DNA of 7,166 nt from Chloroflexota bacterium (GTDB lineage Bacteria; Chloroflexota; Limnocylindria; Limnocylindrales; CSP1-4), in assembly GCA_021785115.1 (NCBI GenBank), contig JAJYGO010000456.1, forward strand, positions 1-7,166. The letters run 5' to 3'. Position 1 is the stretch's first letter. Each line of letters starts with the position of its first letter. The translations under genes were made by a program, and so were the position numbers. Shown piece by piece: positions 1-6,390 of the stretch. The notes under the pieces were generated by a model. It was given only the letters and a program-made list of their open reading frames with translations, was not told the DNA's origin and made no database searches.

Positions 1-24
1 TTCGGACCACCGGACCGCCTGCCG

Positions 25-2247
25 TCAGCGCGCCTCGAGCACGAACAGCCGCGCCTGGAAGTCGCCCCGTGCCGTCACCTCGCCGCGTGTCGCGTCGAGA
101 AGGAGCCCGGCCGCCATCAGCTCGTCGCCACCCCTCGGCCCGCGGTTCAGCCTCGCCACGGTGTCGTCGGACGCCGGCCAGGCCGCTACGTCATAGGTGA
201 TCGCCGGATCCAGGCCGCGGAGCCGGAGCCGCGCCGGTCCCGGGCTCGGCCGGTTCAGCACGCGGTAATGCCCGACGACCGCCGAACGCCGCTCCGGCGA
301 CACGACCATCCACGCCGTCTCGTTGCCGTCGCCATCGAACGGGCCGACGAGCCGCACGAACCGGCCGCGCTGGAACAGCTCGCGGTGCGCGACGTAGAAG
401 CCCACCTGCCGCGCCACCTCGTCCCGCTCGGCGTCCGGCAGCGCGGTGGGGTCCAGCTCGTACCCGAAGACGCCGAAGAACGCCACGGCCGCGCGCGTAG
501 AGAGCGGGGTCACGCGCCCGACCTGGTGGTTCGGGACCGCGGAGACGTGCGCCGCGATCGCGCTCAACGGGTAGGCGATTGACGTGCCCCACTGGATCGG
601 CAGGCGCTCGACCGCGTCGGTGTCGTCGCTCGTCCACGCCTGCGGGGCGAACGCGAGCAGGCCGGGATCGAAGCGCCCGCCGCCGCCCGCGCACGACTCG
701 AACAGGATCTCGGGGAACCTCGTCGTGAGGCGCCGGTACAGCTCGTAGACGCCGAGGATGTAGCGGTGGAAGAACTCGCCCTGCCGCTCCGGAGGCAGCG
801 CGACGCTGTACGGCTCGGTGATCACGCGGTTCATGTCCCACTTCACGTACGAGACCGGCGCTCCGGAGAGCACCTTCGAGAGCACGGCGTCGAGGTGCTC
901 GACGACGTCGGGGCGCGACAGGTCGAGCACGTACTGGTTGCGTCCCTCGGTCCGCGGGCGGCCCGGCACGCCGACTGCCCAGTCCGGGTGGGCCCGGAAC
1001 AGGTCGCTGTCGCGGCTCACCATCTCCGGCTCGATCCACAGCCCGAACCGGATCCCGGCGGCCTCGACGCGTCGCGCCAGGCCAGCGATGCCGTCGGGAA
1101 GCTTGCGCCGGTCCGCGAACCAGTCACCGAGCGAGCTCGTGTCGGCGTCGCGGTGCCCGAACCAGCCGTCGTCGAGCACGAAGAGCTCGATGCCCAGCGC
1201 GGCCGCCGCGGTCGCCATCTGCACGAGCCGCTCCTCGTCGAAGTCGAAGTACGCGCCCTCCCAGCTGTTGAGCAGCACCGGCCGGGGGCGGTCGCGCCAC
1301 GGCCCGCGCGCGAGCCGCTCGCGATACAGCCGGTGGTATGCGTCGCTGAGCGCGCCGATTCCCGCGTCCGAGTACACGAGCACGGCCTCGGGCGTCGCGA
1401 ACTCCGCGCCCGGCTCGAGGGTCCAGGTGAACTCCTCGGGATGGATGCCGATCCGGACGCGTGCAGACCCGAACGGATCCACCTCGGCCTCGGCCAGGAA
1501 GTTTCCCGAGTACACGAGGCTGAACCCGAGCGCCTCGCCGTGCTCCTCCGTCGTGGAGGTGCGACGCAGCAGCAGGAACGGGTTGTGCTCATGGCCGGAG
1601 GAGCCGCGGCGGCTGGAGATCGACTGGCGGCCGGGCACCAGGCGCCGTGAGACGACATGCCGCTCACGGGCCCACGTCCCGCTCAGCTGGTCCATGACCC
1701 AGTCGGCGTCCCCGAGGTCGAGGGAGGCGCTCATCGCGGTCCTGACCCGCACGACGCCGTCGCCGCGGTTCACGATCCGGGCGCTGCGCGCGATCGCGGC
1801 GTGGTCGGCGAAGACCGTATACAGCAGGTGCGCCTCGACTCCGCCCACCTCGTCGCGGAGCGTCACCTCGAGCGTGTCAGCCTCGCCGTCCGCTTCGACA
1901 TAGGTGGCGGGAAGCCCGGGGATCTCCGGCTTGCCGCGCGTGATCTCGTGCCCCGCGTACTCGAGCCGCAGCGCCGCGGATCCGTCCGGCTGCTCGACCA
2001 CGAGCGCCGGGACCCGGTAGTCGCCGCCGCCGGGCACTGGGTACTCGAGCCGGCCGGGCTCCCCGAGACGGTTGCCGAACCCCCGGAACTCGCCCCCCGA
2101 GAGGTGCGCGTACGACCGGGCCGGCGGAAGCGACCGCCCGAAGTACAGGTGTCCGAGCGAGCCGTCCTCCTGGATCCGGAGGAGGCAGCTGATCCGGTCG
2201 TTGCGGAGATGGAGGACGCGGCCCTCGGCGTCCCACTCGATCGGCAT
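25..2247 (-). CDS. Alpha-galactosidase, glycoside hydrolase family 36
   Basis: This 740-residue enzyme is predicted to hydrolyse terminal alpha-1,6-linked galactose from oligosaccharides such as melibiose and raffinose by the retaining mechanism of GH36/clan GH-D. An N-terminal beta-sandwich region (about residues 1-300) precedes the (beta/alpha)8 barrel. Barrel motifs are NSWE (327-330), LDDGWFG (358-364), GLWIEPEMV (402-410), VKWDMNR (468-474, nucleophile Asp471), ESCAGGGGRFD (517-527) and WTSDDTD (538-544, acid/base Asp541). A short C-terminal beta domain follows. Length is normal for bacterial GH36 and all catalytic residues are present. There is no signal peptide or membrane segment, so it should act in the cytoplasm on imported sugars, although no sugar transporter is visible nearby. 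The ATG start has GGGAGG 4 nt upstream (2252-2257). It lies 91 nt downstream of the helicase gene on the same strand, and no separate promoter is evident in the gap. Family assignment is firm; the exact substrate is inferred. Confidence 0.95.
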   Translation of the reverse strand: MPIEWDAEGRVLHLRNDRISCLLRIQEDGSLGHLYFGRSLPPARSYAHLSGGEFRGFGNRLGEPGRLEYPVPGGGDYRVPALVVEQPDGSAALRLEYAGHEITRGKPEIPGLPATYVEADGEADTLEVTLRDEVGGVEAHLLYTVFADHAAIARSARIVNRGDGVVRVRTAMSASLDLGDADWVMDQLSGTWARERHVVSRRLVPGRQSISSRRGSSGHEHNPFLLLRRTSTTEEHGEALGFSLVYSGNFLAEAEVDPFGSARVRIGIHPEEFTWTLEPGAEFATPEAVLVYSDAGIGALSDAYHRLYRERLARGPWRDRPRPVLLNSWEGAYFDFDEERLVQMATAAAALGIELFVLDDGWFGHRDADTSSLGDWFADRRKLPDGIAGLARRVEAAGIRFGLWIEPEMVSRDSDLFRAHPDWAVGVPGRPRTEGRNQYVLDLSRPDVVEHLDAVLSKVLSGAPVSYVKWDMNRVITEPYSVALPPERQGEFFHRYILGVYELYRRLTTRFPEILFESCAGGGGRFDPGLLAFAPQAWTSDDTDAVERLPIQWGTSIAYPLSAIAAHVSAVPNHQVGRVTPLSTRAAVAFFGVFGYELDPTALPDAERDEVARQVGFYVAHRELFQRGRFVRLVGPFDGDGNETAWMVVSPERRSAVVGHYRVLNRPSPGPARLRLRGLDPAITYDVAAWPASDDTVARLNRGPRGGDELMAAGLLLDATRGEVTARGDFQARLFVLEAR

Positions 2248-2338
2248 GCGTCCTCCCGCGACCTGTACTCCCTCGTCTCGGCGATCCGCCTCCTGGTCGC
2301 GGCGATCGAGCTGCGCCCAGCGGCTTCAGCCGGCTCGG

Positions 2339-3631
2339 TCAGCCCGCCAGGCTCGCCTCCGACTGCCGGTTGCCGCGGCCGACGGTCTCGCGCCGCGCGT
2401 GCGCCGTCGGCCGACCTCCGGTCGAGCGCGAGTCGGCGGCGATGCGTCCCCGATCGGACCGGACTGGCCGGGCGGACGCCGCCGGACCACCGGGCAGGTA
2501 CTCGTCGACGACCTGGACCGGGATCGCGCGCTTCAGCATCCGCTGGACGCCGCGCAGCTGGTCCACCTCGTCGGGCGTGACGAGAGAGATCGCGACACCG
2601 CTGGCGCCCGCGCGCGCGGTCCGTCCGATCCGGTGCAGGTAGTCCTGCGGTTCCCACGGCAGCTCGTAGTTCACGACGTACGGCAGCTCCTCGATGTCGA
2701 GCCCCCGCGAGGCGACGTCGGTGGCAACGAGCACGGTCACGTCGCCGCGCTTGAACTCGTCGAGTGCACGCGTCCGTTCGGCCTGGCTCCGGTCGCCGTG
2801 GATGGCGACGGCGTCGACGCCACGCCGGTCGAGATACGACGCCAGTCGCGAGGCGGCGGTCTTCGTGCGCGTGAACACGAGCACCTGTGACATGCCATCG
2901 CGGCGCACGAGGTGCTCGAGCAGGTCGGCCTTGCACGCAGCGTCGACGGGGTACAGCACCTCGGTGACGTTGTCGGCGACCGTGTTGCGTGGCGCGACCT
3001 CGACCGTGGCCGGATCGCGCAGGAACTCGCGCGCGAGCCGGCGGATGTCGTCGGAGAACGTCGCCGAGAAGAACAGCGTCTGGCGGCGGGCCGGAAGCAT
3101 GGCGACGATTCTGCGCACGTCGGGGATGAACCCCATGTCGAGCATCCGGTCGGCCTCGTCGAGCACGAGCACCTCGACCTGCCCCAGGTTGAGCCGGCCC
3201 TGCCCGAAGTGATCCAGCAGGCGACCGGGGGTCGCGACGAGGATCTCGACGCCCGACCAGAGTGCGCGCGTCTGCGGGTCCATGGGCATGCCGCCGTACA
3301 CGACGGTCGTCCGAAGCGGGACGCTGCGCCCGTAGGTCCGGAACGATTCCTCGACCTGGACGGCGAGCTCGCGCGTCGGGGTCAGGACGAGCGCGCGGAT
3401 GGGGTGGCGCGCGGGCGACGGGGACGTGCTGGCGTGATGGCGAAGGCGCTCGAGGATGGGGAGGGCGAAGGCGGCGGTCTTGCCGGTCCCGGTCTGCGCG
3501 GCGGCGAGGACGTCGCGGCCGGCGAGCACGAGCGGGATGGCGGCAGCCTGGACGGGCGTGGCCTCGACGTAGCCCTCCCGGGCCACGGTGTCCAGGAGGT
3601 CGGCTGAGAGGCCGAGGTTCTCGAAGGTCAA
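2339..3631 (-). CDS. rhlE: DEAD-box ATP-dependent RNA helicase, RhlE-like
   Basis: A 430-residue ATP-dependent RNA helicase, expected to unwind RNA duplexes in ribosome assembly or mRNA turnover, often important in the cold. The motifs are complete and in order: Q motif (F3, TPVQ 25-28), motif I AQTGTGKT (45-52), Ia PTRELA (85-90), GG (113-114), Ib TPGR (134-137), DEAD in the form LDEADRMLDMGF (157-168), III SAT (189-191), IV VLVFTRTK (250-257), V VLVATDVASRGLD (300-312) and VI HRIGRTARAG (333-342). Motif VI has Ala where RhlE proteins usually have Gly (RTGRAG). From about residue 381 a short, basic, low-complexity tail (Arg/Gly/Ser) replaces any known domain and could aid RNA binding. An ATG 22 codons further up (3697) is possible, but the TTG at 3629-3631 has AGGAG 8 nt upstream and gives the N-terminus MTFENLGLS, which matches the family, so I chose the TTG. 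The name rhlE reflects family resemblance. Confidence 0.93.
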   Translation of the reverse strand: MTFENLGLSADLLDTVAREGYVEATPVQAAAIPLVLAGRDVLAAAQTGTGKTAAFALPILERLRHHASTSPSPARHPIRALVLTPTRELAVQVEESFRTYGRSVPLRTTVVYGGMPMDPQTRALWSGVEILVATPGRLLDHFGQGRLNLGQVEVLVLDEADRMLDMGFIPDVRRIVAMLPARRQTLFFSATFSDDIRRLAREFLRDPATVEVAPRNTVADNVTEVLYPVDAACKADLLEHLVRRDGMSQVLVFTRTKTAASRLASYLDRRGVDAVAIHGDRSQAERTRALDEFKRGDVTVLVATDVASRGLDIEELPYVVNYELPWEPQDYLHRIGRTARAGASGVAISLVTPDEVDQLRGVQRMLKRAIPVQVVDEYLPGGPAASARPVRSDRGRIAADSRSTGGRPTAHARRETVGRGNRQSEASLAG

Positions 3632-3639
3632 GAGATGTG

Positions 3640-3644
3640 CTCCT
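3640..3644 (-). promoter_or_regulatory. Shine-Dalgarno of the helicase gene (decides the TTG start)
   Basis: On the minus strand AGGAG is followed by an 8-nt spacer (3632-3639) and then TTG ACC TTC. The extra 22 residues gained by starting at ATG 3697 are Pro/Ala/Arg-rich and unlike RhlE N-termini, so this site argues for the TTG start. Confidence 0.75.
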
Positions 3645-3684
3645 GTGCGTCCCGGACCGCGCGTCGCGGGCGCGTGGGCGGCCT

Positions 3685-3717
3685 GCGGGGCGGGCAACGT
3701 CCCGCCCGCGAGCGGGC
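3685..3717 (-). promoter_or_regulatory. Competing GC-rich hairpins in the helicase leader
   Basis: Two overlapping inverted repeats lie 54-86 nt upstream of the helicase start. The arm 3685-3694 pairs with 3701-3709 (nine pairs, one bulged G, loop of 6 nt at 3695-3700). The segment 3704-3709 can instead pair perfectly with 3712-3717 (GCCCGC with GCGGGC, 2-nt gap). The two structures share bases and cannot form together. The leader also holds a weak extended -10 (see the promoter entry). A structured, long leader would suit a helicase that senses its own activity, but at this G+C content chance hairpins are common, so the regulatory role is inference. Confidence 0.3.
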
Positions 3718-3830
3718 CGATTCGTCGAAACGGCCGGGACCGGCGGCCGAACGCGCGGGCGCCCGCGTCGCTGCGTGCGACTGGGGCGCTCCTGGCGCAG
3801 GTCGAGGCTCAGGTCTGTCTCTTCCTCGGG

Positions 3831-3839
3831 ATCGTACCA
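3831..3839 (-). promoter_or_regulatory. Weak candidate extended -10 promoter for the helicase
   Basis: Read on the minus strand, TGGTACGAT fits the extended -10 pattern TGnTAnnnT. I see no convincing -35 at 16-18 nt. If used, transcription would start near 3824 and give a leader of roughly 190 nt that includes the hairpins at 3685-3717. This is the best promoter-like match I could find upstream of the helicase, but it is weak. Confidence 0.25.
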
Positions 3840-4013
3840 TGCCGCGCCCGACTCCCCATCCCGCGAACGGGGCCGGGGACGTCTCCGCACTGTCCGCAAT
3901 CTCCGCCCAGCCTCCACGCGCCGTCCACCGTCGCTCCATACCCGGGACCGATCGTTCTCGCATCAAGCCGCTCGCAGAACGTGAGCGCAGGGGCCCGCAG
4001 GTGCGAGCGCCGG

Positions 4014-4143
4014 AAGGCTCGCCGACAGGCGAGCGACAGACGGCCTGGAGCTCGGGGCGGATGACTACGTCGTGAAGCCGTTCGAGCCGCGCGAGGTGGT
4101 GGCGAGAGTCGGAGCGCTGCTGCGTCGGATCGACCGGACGGGG
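4014..4143 (+). pseudogene. Response-regulator receiver domain remnant
   Basis: This is the C-terminal third of a CheY-like receiver domain of an OmpR-type response regulator. In one frame (4042-4128) it reads [14 protein letters not shown] followed by [15 protein letters not shown]. These are the beta4-alpha4 loop (ADDY), the conserved Lys-Pro of beta5 (Lys codon 4075-4077) and helix alpha5. Just upstream, 4014-4040 reads KARRQASDR in a different frame, resembling the family's LTARRQxxDR before GLELGADDY, so a small frameshifting deletion near 4041 is likely. I found nothing upstream resembling the acidic pocket (DDD) or the phospho-accepting Asp, and no winged-helix DNA-binding domain after the LLRR. 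A stop at 3982-3984 limits the downstream frame. It cannot encode a working regulator. The histidine-kinase fragment 60 nt further on is its likely former partner. Confidence 0.75.
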
Positions 4144-4202
4144 CCGCCGGAGGTGGCGCAGACGCCGGAGGACGCCCGACCCGCAGTGCAGGCACTTCGG
4201 CC

Positions 4203-4460
4203 GACACCGGTCCGGGCGTCGCCCCGGAGGATCTCGGCCGCGTCTTCGACCGCTTCTACCGGTCGGACCCGGCCAGGGGACGGTCGACGGGAAGCACCGG
4301 GCTCGGACTGGCGATCGCGCGCGCGATCGCCCTCGCGCACGACGGGTCGGTCGGCGTCGACAACGGCCCCGACGGCGGGGCGCGCTTCTGGATCGAGCTG
4401 CCCGCCGCCGCCGTGGCGCTCGATGTATCGATTCCGGCCCCGATCTCGTCTTCCGATTGA
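4203..4460 (+). pseudogene. Histidine kinase remnant (C-terminal HATPase_c end)
   Basis: This is the last 85 codons of a sensor histidine kinase, ending at TGA 4458-4460. It contains the G1 box DTGPG (4203-4217), the F-box VFDRFYR (4242-4262) and the G2 box [11 protein letters not shown] (from 4290), then [22 protein letters not shown], the usual end of the ATP-binding domain. The sensor region, membrane segments, HAMP, the H-box histidine and the N-box are absent. Its frame is open back to 4065, but I find no ATG, GTG or TTG in that stretch or within the motifs, so it has no usable start of its own. It lies in a different frame from the response-regulator piece upstream. The motifs it keeps look undamaged, which suggests a fairly recent internal deletion or an assembly join. 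It could have been an upstream member of the DUF2892 operon. Confidence 0.8.
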
Positions 4461-4461
4461 A

Positions 4462-4477
4462 GGCGGCGAGTGCCGCC
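4462..4477 (+). promoter_or_regulatory. Perfect GC hairpin before the DUF2892 gene
   Basis: GGCGGC (4462-4467) and GCCGCC (4472-4477) form a perfect 6-bp stem with the 4-nt loop GAGT. It begins one base after the kinase remnant's stop codon and ends three bases before the AGGAGG of the next gene. There is no T-run, so it is not a classical terminator. It could affect RNA stability or ribosome access at the adjacent site. The role is inferred. Confidence 0.4.
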
Positions 4478-4491
4478 ACCAGGAGGACCTG

Positions 4492-4710
4492 ATGATGTCC
4501 CTGACCCGCAACGAACATCCCGTCGACCGCGCCATCCGCGTCGTGCTCGGCCTCGCGCTGCTCGCGCTGGCAGTCGCCGGCGTCGTGGCCGCGCCGCTCG
4601 CGTATCTTGTCGTCGTGGTCGCCGCCCTCGCGCTCGTCACCGGCGTCGCGGGCTTCTGCCCGCTGTACGCCGTGCTGCGCGTCAGCACCTGCTCGACGGC
4701 GCGCCGCTGA
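4492..4710 (+). CDS. DUF2892 / YgaP-like small membrane protein
   Basis: A 72-residue inner-membrane protein of the DUF2892 (YgaP transmembrane domain) type. It has a short N-terminal segment ending in the typical [10 protein letters not shown], two hydrophobic helices (about 14-33 and 35-55), then [14 protein letters not shown] with the family's two cysteines (Cys56, Cys67). In YgaP this domain is joined to a rhodanese sulfurtransferase; stand-alone copies are common and their function is not established. The two cysteines suggest a link to sulfur or thiol chemistry, which is inference. Two adjacent ATGs are possible: the first (4492) lies 5 nt after AGGAGG (4481-4486), the second (4495) 8 nt after. 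The reading frame is open far upstream, but that stretch is two-component debris and is not part of the gene. The sigma-factor gene starts 18 nt after its stop, which suggests co-transcription. Confidence 0.88.
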   Translation: MMSLTRNEHPVDRAIRVVLGLALLALAVAGVVAAPLAYLVVVVAALALVTGVAGFCPLYAVLRVSTCSTARR

Positions 4711-4715
4711 CGGGT

Positions 4716-4720
4716 GGAGG
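4716..4720 (+). promoter_or_regulatory. Shine-Dalgarno that decides the sigma-factor start
   Basis: GGAGG sits 8 nt before GTG 4729-4731. An alternative GTG at 4714 overlaps this motif and has no ribosome-binding site of its own, so 4729 is the better start. The choice changes the protein by five residues. Confidence 0.6.
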
Positions 4721-4728
4721 CGGGGCGC

Positions 4729-5679
4729 GTGATCGAGGATCGAGCAGGAACGGCGGCCCCGCAGGTCCCTGGCTCCGACTCGGACCGCGCCCCCGATGGG
4801 ATCCGGGACTCCGGACACGGGGAGCGTGCCCCCGGCACCGGGAGCCGCCCGCCCGAGGGCCCGCGTCCCGGCCTCGACCCGCCCGCTCGCCCGGCCCCGC
4901 GGCCGCCCGCCGACGCGTTCGCTGAACGCCTCGCGGCCGAGTTGCCGGCCCTCGTCCGGCTCGCCGCGCGGCTCGTGCACGACGCGGACCAGGCCGAGGA
5001 CTGCGCGCAGGAGACCATCGTCGGTGCCTGGCGCCGGCGCGACCAGCTGCGCGACCCGCGATCGCTGACACCGTGGCTGCGCCGGAGCCTCGTCAACCGC
5101 GTGGTGGATCGCGCCCGGGCACGCCACGACGAACTCGACATCGACGAGGTCGAGGCCGACTGGAAGGACGACTCGTACTCCGTCCGGCCCGACCTCGTCC
5201 TCGAGCGCGCCGAGCTTCGCGACGAGCTGGAGGACGCCCTTGCCCGCCTTCCCGTCATCTACCGCGTGCCGCTCGTGCTCCACGACGCGATGGGGTGGAC
5301 GGTGCCCGAGATCGCCGGGACGATGGGCGTGGGACTCCCGGCCGCGAAGCAGCGGCTCAGACGAGGACGGATAATGCTCGTATCCGCGCTGGCGGCCGAC
5401 GACGAGCGACGGCGGGTCAGCCTGTCACAGCCCATGCGCTGCTGGCAGGCGCGCCGGCACGTGTCGGCCTACATGGACGGCGAGCTCGACGATCCGGCAC
5501 GCGCCGCTGTCGAGGACCACCTGGCAGACTGCCCCACGTGCCCGCCGCTGTACGCGAGCCTCGTCGGCGTGAGCACGTCGCTCGACGGACTGCGGGACCC
5601 GGACACAGTCGTGGAGGAGGAGATGGCGACGCGGATCCGGGCGGCGCTGGAGCAGGAGGCTCGACCGCACCGTGGCTGA
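4729..5679 (+). CDS. ECF sigma factor fused to a zinc-binding anti-sigma domain
   Basis: A 316-residue protein that joins an extracytoplasmic-function sigma-70 factor to a zf-HC2/ZAS anti-sigma domain. Residues 1-60 are a Pro/Gly/Asp/Arg-rich, probably disordered lead. Sigma region 2 spans about 63-131 (LVHDADQAEDCAQETIVGAW, then WLRRSLVNRVVDRARAR). Sigma region 4 spans about 163-217, with a helix-turn-helix around VPEIAGTMGVGLPAAKQRLRR. After a short Arg/Ser linker, CWQARRHVSAYMDGELDD begins the ZAS fold, with Cys238, His244 and the signature HLADCPTC (His264, Cys268, Cys271). There is no transmembrane helix, so the whole protein should be cytoplasmic. In known ZAS pairs the anti-sigma is a separate protein that binds zinc and releases sigma when its thiols are oxidised; here it would act in cis, or serve as a sensor on the sigma factor. 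It overlaps the methyltransferase gene by 8 nt. ECF groups with C-terminal zf-HC2 extensions are known, usually with membrane helices. Confidence 0.88.
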   Translation: MIEDRAGTAAPQVPGSDSDRAPDGIRDSGHGERAPGTGSRPPEGPRPGLDPPARPAPRPPADAFAERLAAELPALVRLAARLVHDADQAEDCAQETIVGAWRRRDQLRDPRSLTPWLRRSLVNRVVDRARARHDELDIDEVEADWKDDSYSVRPDLVLERAELRDELEDALARLPVIYRVPLVLHDAMGWTVPEIAGTMGVGLPAAKQRLRRGRIMLVSALAADDERRRVSLSQPMRCWQARRHVSAYMDGELDDPARAAVEDHLADCPTCPPLYASLVGVSTSLDGLRDPDTVVEEEMATRIRAALEQEARPHRG

Positions 5680-6316
5680 CGAAGGACGCGACCCCGGGCG
5701 GGAGGAGCGGCGGCGATCGTGGGACGAGCGCCACGCAACCCGGCAGCCCATTGAGGCGTCCAGGCCGGACGCGCTCCTGGTCGGCGAGGCTGACCGCCTC
5801 GTTCCCGGGCGGGCGCTCGACGTCGCCTGTGGCGAGGGCCGGAACGCGATCTGGCTGGCGGAGCGCGGATGGCGGGTGACCGCCGTCGACTTCTCGGCGG
5901 TCGCGCTGCGCCATGCGCGGGAGCGCGCCGGCGCCGCCGGCGTGCAGGTCGAGTGGCTCGAGCGAGACCTCCTCGACTGGGTCCCGCCCGCGCGCGCGTT
6001 CGACCTGGTGTCGGTCGTCTACCTGCATCTGCCCCCGGACGAGCGGGCCACCGTGCTTGCCCGCCTCGCCGCCTCGGTGGCCACGGGCGGTCAGGTGGTG
6101 GTGGTGGGCCACCATCGTCGAAACCCGGAAGTGGGAGGGCACGGTCCGCAGGACCCGCGGGTACTGCACGATCCCGACGTGATCGCGGACGAGCTGGGAA
6201 GGGGAGGCCGGCCGGACGACGGCGGTCTGGTGGTCGAGCGGGCCGAGCCCGTCGTCACGGAGGACGAGGGCGGGCGGCGCATCGATTCGCTGGTGGTCGC
6301 CCGGCGCGAGGCCTGA
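5672..6316 (+). CDS. Class I SAM-dependent methyltransferase, TehB-like
   Basis: A 214-residue Rossmann-fold methyltransferase. After a charged N-terminus and WDERHAT (17-23), motif I reads [19 protein letters not shown] (48-66), the SAM-binding loop. Asp73 in VTAVDFS ends beta2 and should bind the SAM ribose, and the acidic motif ERDLLDW (97-103) follows. The central [17 protein letters not shown] and [12 protein letters not shown] segments complete the core. Length and motif I resemble TehB/UbiE-like small-molecule enzymes; the acceptor substrate is unknown. The GTG start lies inside the end of the sigma-factor gene (8-nt overlap), with AGGAGG at 5654-5659, 12 nt upstream. That spacing is long, so translational coupling is likely. 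Its position suggests it belongs to the same regulon as the sigma/anti-sigma protein. A TehB-type role in tellurite or other oxyanion detoxification would fit a thiol-stress setting but is only a guess. Confidence 0.88.
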   Translation: MADEGRDPGREERRRSWDERHATRQPIEASRPDALLVGEADRLVPGRALDVACGEGRNAIWLAERGWRVTAVDFSAVALRHARERAGAAGVQVEWLERDLLDWVPPARAFDLVSVVYLHLPPDERATVLARLAASVATGGQVVVVGHHRRNPEVGGHGPQDPRVLHDPDVIADELGRGGRPDDGGLVVERAEPVVTEDEGGRRIDSLVVARREA

Positions 6317-6329
6317 GCGACCGGCGACC
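6295..6329 (+). terminator. Hairpin across the methyltransferase stop codon
   Basis: GGTCGCCCGG (6295-6304) pairs with CCGGCGACC (6321-6329) through nine base pairs with one bulged C. The 16-nt loop contains the TGA stop (6314-6316). It marks the end of the DUF2892-sigma-methyltransferase unit and could reduce read-through toward the MarR promoter. It lacks a T-tract, so intrinsic termination is uncertain. Confidence 0.3.
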
Positions 6330-6390
6330 CAGACCCGGCGTCCACTTCGCGTCGCTCCGCAGCTGCACGTCGCGCACCGGATAGTTGCGC

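Noticed and set aside
818..1903. A 361-codon plus-strand open frame opposite the alpha-galactosidase
   Set aside because: Its Ser/Arg-rich translation shows no motif and it is antisense to a complete GH36 gene with intact catalytic residues.
2248..2338. A terminator or promoter between the helicase and alpha-galactosidase genes
   Set aside because: Only a 4-bp stem (CGGC/GCCG) without a T-run, and no -10/-35 pair, is visible on the minus strand.
1863..3917. A 684-codon minus-strand open frame across the helicase and the alpha-galactosidase
   Set aside because: It is very rich in Arg, Pro and Ala, has no domain, and runs out of frame over two well-supported genes: a typical high-GC shadow.
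4072..4710. A 212-codon open frame linking the response-regulator piece to the DUF2892 protein, as if a fusion gene
   Set aside because: Between 4150 and 4490 its translation is low-complexity, while the kinase motifs lie in another frame. The DUF2892 gene has its own strong Shine-Dalgarno and ATG. The link is chance openness in GC-rich DNA.
3628..5283. A 551-codon minus-strand open frame opposite the DUF2892 and sigma-factor genes
   Set aside because: Antisense to recognisable proteins, Arg/Pro-rich, with no domain signature.
5434..5679. A separate anti-sigma gene starting at the internal ATG 5434
   Set aside because: No Shine-Dalgarno precedes this ATG and no stop separates it from the sigma domains, so one fused protein is simpler. 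A second internal product cannot be excluded.
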